In this document: one piece after another, positions 57,408 to 64,000 of the stretch
Layout of the letters: each line of letters opens with the position of its first letter
How positions within the stretch are numbered: position 1 is the stretch's first letter
Source of the DNA: Eunapius fragilis
Taxonomy: Eukaryota; Porifera; Demospongiae; Spongillida; Spongillidae
Direction of reading: 5' to 3'
DNA: 64,000 nucleotides
Assembly: GCA_963681505.1 (NCBI GenBank)
Contig: OY811991.1
Span: 3,966,438 to 4,030,437, forward strand
Notes under the pieces: model-generated
What the model was told of the DNA's origin: nothing
The model's input: only the letters and a program-made list of their open reading frames with translations
Databases searched by the model: none
Translations under genes and position numbers: made by a program

Positions 57408-59082
57408 CGGATAAAAGGGGCAAGGGAATCACATGTACCCTGTGTACCACATGTGCCTCATGTACCCCATGTACCCTGTGTACGCCATGGGTCCCATGGG
57501 TCTGTTGTTTTCCTTCTTGTCACTTTCACCCCCACCATCTCCTTCACTCCCCTCCCTCCCTCCCTCCTTCAAGGTACAGGAGCTTCTTGTATATACCCAC
57601 TGCTGGGTGCCAAGCTCAATGGATGGAGATTTCTAGCCACTGAGATTGACCAAGAGTCAGTCACCTATGCATTAGGCAACGTACAGAGGAATGCCATGGG
57701 GGACAAAATCAAAGGTGAATTATGTATGTGTGTGTGTGTGTGTGTGTATGTGTGTGTGGTGTGTGTGTATGTATGTGTATGTGTGTGGTGTGTGTGTGTG
57801 TGTTTGTGCTTATTGTTGTGTGTTTTGGTCCGCTTGGTGTATGCCTTTGTGTATGTATGTGTATGTGTGTGGTGTGTGTGTGTGTGTGTGTTTGTGCTTA
57901 TTGTTGTGTGTTTTGGTCCGCTTGGTGTATGCCTTTGGGCTCATCCCTTCCCTACACTGATGAGAGGAGATGCATGACCCCCTCCATGATGGTACAGGGG
58001 ACCCCCTCCGTGATGGTACAGGGGACCCCTCCATGATGGTACAGGGGACCCCCTCCATGATGGTGCAGGGGACCCCCTCCATGATGGTACAGGGGACCCC
58101 CTCCATTATGGTACAGGGGACCCCTCCATTATGGTACAGGGGACCGCCTCCATGATGGTAGAGGGGACCCCTCCATGATGGTACAGGGGACCCCCTTCAT
58201 GATGGTACAGGGACCCCCTCCATGATGGTACAGGGGACCCCCTCCATGATGGTACAGGGGACCCCCTCCATGATGGTACAGGGGACCCCCTCCATTATGG
58301 TACAGGGGACCCCTCCATGATGGTACAGGGGACCCCCTCCATGATGGTAGAGGGGACCCCTCCATGATGGTACAGGGGACCCCCTCCATGATGGTACAGG
58401 GGACCCCTCCATTATGGTACAGGGGACCCCTCCATGATGGTACAGGGGACCCCCTCCATGATGGTACAGGGGACCCCTCCATTATGGTACAGGGGACCCC
58501 TCCATGATGGTACAGGGGACCCCCTCCATTATGGTACAGGGGACCCCTCCATTATGGTACAGGGGACCCCTCCATGATGGTACAGGGGACCCCCTCCATG
58601 ATGGTACAGGGGACCCCCTCCATGATGGTACAGGGGACCCCCTCCATGATGGTACAGGGGACCCCCTCCATTATGGTAGAGGGGACCCCTCCATGATGGT
58701 ACAGGAGACCCCTCCATGATGGTACAGGGGACCCCTCCATGATGGTACAGGAGACCCCTCTATGATGGTACAGGGGACCCCTCCATGATGGTACAGGGGA
58801 CCTTGCATGATGGTCCTTTTTTTTTTAAGTTGTACACGTGCCTGAGGACACACTTCTTCTTGGAGCAGTGGAGGGTCACCTACAGTACCACTTCTGCATG
58901 TGCAATCCACCCTTCTTCAAGGATGGGGAGGAGAGGTATGGGGGCGTGGCCCGCTCTGGGAGCAGGCCTTTGCCGTCCACTGTAAGCACTGGGGACTTGT
59001 CAGAGACCATCACTGCAGGAGGGGAGGTGGAGTTTGTGCGGAGGATGATCAAGGACAGCCTCAAGTTGAAAATGGTTGTCAG
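56699..59082 (+). CDS. METTL16: METTL16 N6-adenosine methyltransferase, first three exons (partial)
   Basis: Exons: 1 56699-57017, 2 57574-57714, 3 58830-59082, junctions in phase. They encode the first 237 residues or so of the RNA methyltransferase that modifies U6 snRNA and MAT2A hairpins using S-adenosylmethionine. The start MHPRNYYKDNRPDFA matches the conserved METTL16 N-terminus. LRLNYIHWVEDL, the SAM-binding GIDIGTGASCIYPLLGA (across exons 1/2), LATEID and the catalytic NPPF in CMCNPPFF are all present. Exon 3 ends at an Arg codon split AG|G, expected to be followed by the WYSC region. That next exon was not found up to 64000, so intron 3 is over 4.9 kb and nearly all tandem repeat, or the gene is broken here. 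The C-terminal RNA-binding region lies outside. Confidence 0.93.
57075..57218 (+). repeat. 18-base minisatellite in METTL16 intron 1, with an inverted partner
   Basis: Copies of GTACATGTGGTACACAGG and GTACATGGGGTACACAGG. At 57431-57486 the opposite-sense sequence (CATGTACCCTGTGTACCACA) occurs, so this intron can form a long stem. A (CA)n run lies at 57366-57402. Confidence 0.9.
57723..57937 (+). repeat. TG microsatellites with an internal duplication, METTL16 intron 2
   Basis: Two TG-rich runs, each followed by the same unique segment of about 46 bases (GTGCTTATTGTTGTGTGTTT and onward, at 57804 and 57893). Confidence 0.88.
57975..58810 (+). repeat. 23-24 base minisatellite, METTL16 intron 2
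   Basis: About 35 copies of CCATGATGGTACAGGGGACC plus CCCT or CCT, with CATTATGG and GTAGAGG variants. The array ends about 20 bases before the exon 3 acceptor. Confidence 0.96.
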
Positions 59083-59668
59083 GTAACCTATAATAGTTGT
59101 CAGGTAACCTATAATGGTTGTCAGGTAATCTATAATGGTTGTCAGGTAACCTAGAATGGTTGTCAGGTAACCTAGAATGGTTGTCAGGTAATCTATAATG
59201 GTTGTCAGGTAACCGATAATGGTTGTCAGGTAACCTATAATGGTTGTCAGGTAACCTATAATTGTTGTCAGGTAACCTATAAATGGTTGTCAGGTAACGT
59301 GTGATGGTTGTCAGGACCTATAATGGTTGTCAGGTAACCTATAATGGTTGTCAGGTAACCTGTGATGCTTGTCGGGTAACCTGTGATGGTTGTCAGGTAA
59401 CCTATAATGGTTGTCAGGTAATCTACAATGGTTGTCAGGTAACCTATAATGGTTGTCAGGTAACCTGTGATGCTTGTCGGGTAACCTGTGATGGTTGTCA
59501 GGTAACCTATAATGGTTGTCAGGTAACCTACAATGGTTGTCAGGTAACCTATAATGGTTGTCAGGTAACCTACAATGGTTGTCAGGTAACCTATAATGGT
59601 TGTCAGGTAACCTATAATGGTTGTCAGGTAACCTATAATGGTTGTCAGGTAACCTATACGGTGTGCCA
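59071..59668 (+). repeat. 21-base minisatellite that includes the METTL16 exon 3 donor
   Basis: About 28 copies of GTAACCTAT followed by AATGGTTGTCAG. The first AATGGTTGTCAG is the coding end of exon 3 (59071-59082) and the GTAACC after it is the splice donor. Variants include GTAATCTAT and ACCTGTGATGCTTGTCGG. Confidence 0.95.
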
Positions 59669-59925
59669 GATGCAGTCTATTTGTGCAGGTGTCTATTTGC
59701 TAAGGGATAGCACCTAGCACTTCTTATGTGTGGAGACCTCATATTAATTAAAATAGTCAATTTTTAAATATCTCCTCTGTAAGTACCTGTAGGTTACATA
59801 TCTTAGCAATGCACTTTAATAAAACAAATTAGGTAATTAAATTCAAGCCAATGAAATCAAGATATTGTGAACCTAAAATGTTACCTAGAAAACATGTACT
59901 GTTTCAACATCAAAGCTTTTATTTC
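59669..59925. other. Short unique spacer between arrays
   Basis: AT-rich, no coding signal. No match to the expected fourth METTL16 exon. Confidence 0.6.
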
Positions 59926-61005
59926 CCTCTGTGGCATGAAGACATGCAGGCCAGAGTACTCACGTGTTCCTCTGTGGCATGAAGGCATGCAGGCCAGAGT
60001 ACTCACGTGTTCCTCTGTGGCATGAAGGCATGCAGGCCAGAGCACTCACGTGTTCCTCTGTGGCATGAAGGCATGCAGGTCAGAGTACTCACGTGTTCCC
60101 CTGTGGCATGAAGGCATGCAGGCCAGAGCTCTCACGTGTTCCTCTGTGGCATGAAGGCATGCAGGCCAGAGTACTCACGTGTTCCTCTGTGGCATGAAGA
60201 CATGCAGGCCAGAGCTCTCACGTGTTCCTCTGTGGCATGAAGACATGCAGGCCAGAGTACTCACGTGTTCCTCTGTGGCATGAAGACATGCAGGCCAGAG
60301 CTCTCACGTGTTCCTCTGTGGCATGAAGACATGCAGGCCAGAGTACTCACGTGTTCCTCTGTGGCATGAAGGCATGCAGGCCAGAGTACTCACGTGTTCC
60401 TCTGTGGCATGAAGGCATGCAGGCCAGAGTACTCACGTGTTCCTCTGTGGCATGAAGGCATGCAGGCCAGAGCTCTCACGTGTTCCTCTGTGGCATGAAG
60501 GCATGCAGGCCAGAGTACTCACGTGTTCCTCTGTGGCATGAAGACATGCAGGCCAGAGCTCTCACGTGTTCCTCTGTGGCATGAAGACATGCAGGCCAGA
60601 GTACTCACGTGTTCCTCTGTGGCATGAAGGCATGCAGGCCAGAGTACTCACGTGTTCCTCTGTGGCATGAAGGCATGCAGGCCAGAGCTCTCACGTGTTC
60701 CTCTGTGGCATGAAGGCATGCAGGCCAGAGCTCTCACGTGTTCCTCTGTGGCATGAAGGCATGCAGGCCAGAGCTCTCACGTGTTCCTCTGTGGCATGAA
60801 GGCATGCAGGCCAGAGTACTCACGTGTTCCTCTGTGGCATGAAGGCATGCAGGCCAGAGCACTCACGTGTTCCTCTGTGGCATGAAGGCATGCAGGCCAG
60901 AGTACTCACGTGTTCCTCTGTGGCATGAAGGCATGCAGGCCAGAGTACTCACGTGTTCCTCTGTGGCATGAAGGCATGCAGGCCAGAGCACTCACGTGTT
61001 CCGCG
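59926..61005. repeat. 43-base tandem array, about 25 copies
   Basis: Unit made of CTCTGTGGCATGAAGGCATG, CAGGCCAGAGTACTCACG and TGTTC. Variants are GAAGACATG for GAAGGCATG, and AGCTCTC or AGCACTC for AGTACTC, in mixed order. Head to tail without spacers. Confidence 0.97.
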
Positions 61006-61259
61006 TGGATCAAGTCACCCACCTGGAATAGGCTAAACAAAATAGCTAGCCTTAGTAGCTTAAACCATCTCCTTCAGCATTATATAAACGTGCACACATG
61101 TCTAATCCCAGTGGCTCTGTTAGCTCAGCTTACGATGTCACTGTCACCTCACTGCTTAACTCCTCTGTTGTTTTGGAAGTGGGAGCTTCAGCAGGTATGG
61201 CAGCCAAAGCAGCTGGAGTATGGAGTCACTCCAAGTGCAATGTATAGTGCTGTGAACTA
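61006..61259. other. Unique spacer between the 43-base and 30-base arrays
   Basis: About 250 bases of non-repetitive DNA, one plus-strand frame reaching 61260 but no recognisable motif or METTL16 match. Confidence 0.6.
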
Positions 61260-61260
61260 G

Positions 61261-64000
61261 GCGATGTACTAGGGTGGTGTTGCTCTCCTCTAGCTGTACT
61301 AGGGTGGTGTTGCTCTCCTCTAGCTGTACTAGGGTGGTGTTGTTCTCCTCTAGCTGTACTAGGGTGGTGTTGTTCTCCTCTAGCTGTACTAGGGTGGTGT
61401 TGCTCTCCTCTAGCTGTACTAGGGTGGTGTTGCTCTCCTCTAGCTGTACTAGGGTGGTGTTGTTCTCCTCTAGCTGTACTAGGGTGGTGTTGTTCTCCTC
61501 TAGCTGTACTAGGGTGGTGTTGCTCTCCTCTAGCTGTACTAGGGTGGTGTTGCTCTCCTCTAGCTGTACTAGGGTGGTGTTGTTCTCCTCTAGCTGTACT
61601 AGGGTGATGTTGCTCTCCTCTAGCTGTACTAGGGTGGTGTTGCTCTCCTCTAGCTGTACTAGGGTGATGTTGCTCTCCTCTAGCTGTACTAGGGTGGTGT
61701 TGTTCTCCTCTAGCTGTACTAGGGTGGTGTTGTTCTCCTCTAGCTGTACTAGGGTGGTGTTGCTCTCCTCTAGCTGTACTAGGGTGGTGTTGTTCTCCTC
61801 TAGCTGTACTAGGGTGGTGTTGTTCTCCTCTAGCTGTACTAGGGTGGTGTTGCTCTCCTCTAGCTGTACTAGGGTGGTGTTGTTCTCCTCTAGCTGTACT
61901 AGGGTGGTGTTGCTCTCCTCTAGCTGTACTAGGGTGGTGTTGCTCTCCTCTAGCTGTACTAGGGTGGTGTTGCTCTCCTCTAGCTGTACTAGGGTGGTGT
62001 TGTTCTCCTCTAGCTGTACTAGGGTGGTGTTGCTCTCCTCTAGCTGTACTAGGGTGGTGTTGTTCTCCTCTAGCTGTACTAGGGTGGTGTTGCTCTCCTC
62101 TAGCTGTACTAGGGTGGTGTTGCTCTCCTCTAGCTGTACTAGGGTGGTGTTGTTCTCCTCTAGCTGTACTAGGGTGGTGTTGTTCTCCTCTAGCTGTACT
62201 AGGGTGGTGTTGCTCTCCTCTAGCTGTACTAGGGTGGTGTTGCTCTCCTCTAGCTGTACTAGGGTGATGTTGCTCTCCTCTAGCTGTACTAGGGTGGTGT
62301 TGCTCTCCTCTAGCTGTACTAGGGTGGTGTTGTTCTCCTCTAGCTGTACTAGGGTGGTGTTGTTCTCCTCTAGCTGTACTAGGGTGGTGTTGCTCTCCTC
62401 TAGCTGTACTAGGGTGATGTTGCTCTCCTCTAGCTGTACTAGGGTGGTGTTGCTCTCCTCTAGCTGTACTAGGGTGGTGTTGTTCTCCTCTAGCTGTACT
62501 AGGGTGGTGTTGTTCTCCTCTAGCTGTACTAGGGTGGTGTTGTTCTCCTCTAGCTGTACTAGGGTGGTGTTGTTCTCCTCTAGCTGTACTAGGGTGGTGT
62601 TGTTCTCCTCTAGCTGTACTAGGGTGGTGTTGCTCTCCTCTAGCTGTACTAGGGTGGTGTTGTTCTCCTCTAGCTGTACTAGGGTGGTGTTGCTCTCCTC
62701 TAGCTGTACTAGGGTGGTGTTGCTCTCCTCTAGCTGTACTAGGGTGGTGTTGTTCTCCTCTAGCTGTACTAGGGTGGTGTTGCTCTCCTCTAGCTGTACT
62801 AGGGTGGTGTTGCTCTCCTCTAGCTGTACTAGGGTGGTGTTGTTCTCCTCTAGCTGTACTAGGGTGGTGTTGTTCTCCTCTAGCTGTACTAGGGTGGTGT
62901 TGTTCTCCTCTAGCTGTACTAGGGTGGTGTTGTTCTCCTCTAGCTGTACTAGGGTGGTGTTGCTCTCCTCTAGCTGTACTAGGGTGGTGTTGTTCTCCTC
63001 TAGCTGTACTAGGGTGGTGTTGCTCTCCTCTAGCTGTACTAGGGTGGTGTTGCTCTCCTCTAGCTGTACTAGGGTGGTGTTGTTCTCCTCTAGCTGTACT
63101 AGGGTGGTGTTGCTCTCCTCTAGCTGTACTAGGGTGGTGTTGCTCTCCTCTAGCTGTACTAGGGTGGTGTTGTTCTCCTCTAGCTGTACTAGGGTGGTGT
63201 TGTTCTCCTCTAGCTGTACTAGGGTGGTGTTGCTCTCCTCTAGCTGTACTAGGGTGGTGTTGCTCTCCTCTAGCTGTACTAGGGTGATGTTGCTCTCCTC
63301 TAGCTGTACTAGGGTGGTGTTGCTCTCCTCTAGCTGTACTAGGGTGGTGTTGTTCTCCTCTAGCTGTACTAGGGTGGTGTTGTTCTCCTCTAGCTGTACT
63401 AGGGTGGTGTTGCTCTCCTCTAGCTGTACTAGGGTGATGTTGCTCTCCTCTAGCTGTACTAGGGTGGTGTTGCTCTCCTCTAGCTGTACTAGGGTGGTGT
63501 TGTTCTCCTCTAGCTGTACTAGGGTGGTGTTGTTCTCCTCTAGCTGTACTAGGGTGGTGTTGCTCTCCTCTAGCTGTACTAGGGTGGTGTTGCTCTCCTC
63601 TAGCTGTACTAGGGTGGTGTTGTTCTCCTCTAGCTGTACTAGGGTGATGTTGCTCTCCTCTAGCTGTACTAGGGTGGTGTTGCTCTCCTCTAGCTGTACT
63701 AGGGTGGTGTTGTTCTCCTCTAGCTGTACTAGGGTGGTGTTGCTCTCCTCTAGCTGTACTAGGGTGGTGTTGCTCTCCTCTAGCTGTACTAGGGTGGTGT
63801 TGCTCTCCTCTAGCTGTACTAGGGTGGTGTTGCTCTCCTCTAGCTGTACTAGGGTGGTGTTGTTCTCCTCTAGCTGTACTAGGGTGGTGTTGCTCTCCTC
63901 TAGCTGTACTAGGGTGGTGTTGCTCTCCTCTAGCTGTACTAGGGTGGTGTTGTTCTCCTCTAGCTGTACTAGGGTGGTGTTGTTCTCCTCTAGCTGTACT
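61261..64000. repeat. 30-base satellite array, at least 91 copies, runs off the window
   Basis: Unit made of TAGCTGTACTAGGGTGGTGT then TGCTCTCCTC, in perfect 30-base register for 2,740 bases. Only two positions vary: C or T in TG(C/T)TCTCC, and G or A in GGTG(G/A)TG, the A form seen seven times. No indels were seen. The right end lies outside the window. Confidence 0.99.

Noticed and set aside
57810-58910. Many short frames with Pro-Val-Pro-Ser or Gly-Pro-Leu-Tyr repeats
   Set aside because: Shadows of the 23-24 base minisatellite in METTL16 intron 2.
59301-59717. Frame of Tyr-Asn-Gly-Cys-Gln-Val repeats
   Set aside because: Follows from the 21-base array. In the METTL16 frame the same sequence has a stop in each unit.
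59926-61005. Regular 43-base repeats resembling a CRISPR array
   Set aside because: Units are head to tail with no unique spacers, and the genome is eukaryotic. It is a minisatellite.

Overview
This is nuclear DNA of an animal. Genes are split by GT-AG introns of about 50 to 2,000 bases. The recognisable products are metazoan: a DNAH10-type axonemal dynein heavy chain, an RFESD-type Rieske protein, a TBC1D30-type Rab GAP, METTL16 and a single-exon seven-helix receptor. The dynein start is preceded by an RFX X-box. Short introns, very heavy minisatellite content and an orphan receptor would fit an early-branching animal such as a sponge, but the sequence does not prove this.

Layout. 1-7,300: gene-poor, duplicated DNA with foldback elements, two copies of the end of a small membrane-protein gene (minus) and a decayed copy of the dynein 5' end. 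7,322-7,972: intronless unknown gene (minus), divergent from dynein over an 85-base shared promoter. 8,058-36,593: complete dynein heavy chain gene (plus), read here as 57 exons and about 4,661 residues, every junction in phase. 36,779-39,049: three-exon tyrosine/proline-rich adaptor-like gene (plus). 39,444-40,861: RFESD-like gene (minus), with an inverted duplication over its 5' flank. 41,400-44,500: no gene seen. 44,530-45,402: seven-helix receptor (minus). 45,400-49,000: a 299-base terminal-inverted-repeat element and no firm gene. 49,412-54,661: TBC1D30-like gene (minus). 56,413-56,493: orphan THAP-type exon. 56,699 to beyond the window: METTL16 (plus), first three exons only. 59,930-64,000: two large tandem arrays, the last at least 2.7 kb of a 30-base unit.

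The genes are ordinary single-copy eukaryotic genes, not an operon. The dynein builds the alpha heavy chain of inner-arm I1/f in cilia, and the X-box fits that role. In human cells TBC1D30 is also tied to cilia (Rab8 GAP), but no functional link between the neighbours can be read from the DNA.

The most unusual signal is how the minisatellites sit relative to splice sites. In three introns (dynein introns 43 and 46, METTL16 intron 3) the repeated unit includes the last bases of the exon plus the 5' splice donor, so the donor is copied about 5 to 28 times. Several other introns have enormous pyrimidine tandem tracts against the 3' splice site.

Exon boundaries were set by eye from splice motifs, frame continuity and recalled family sequence, with no alignment software.
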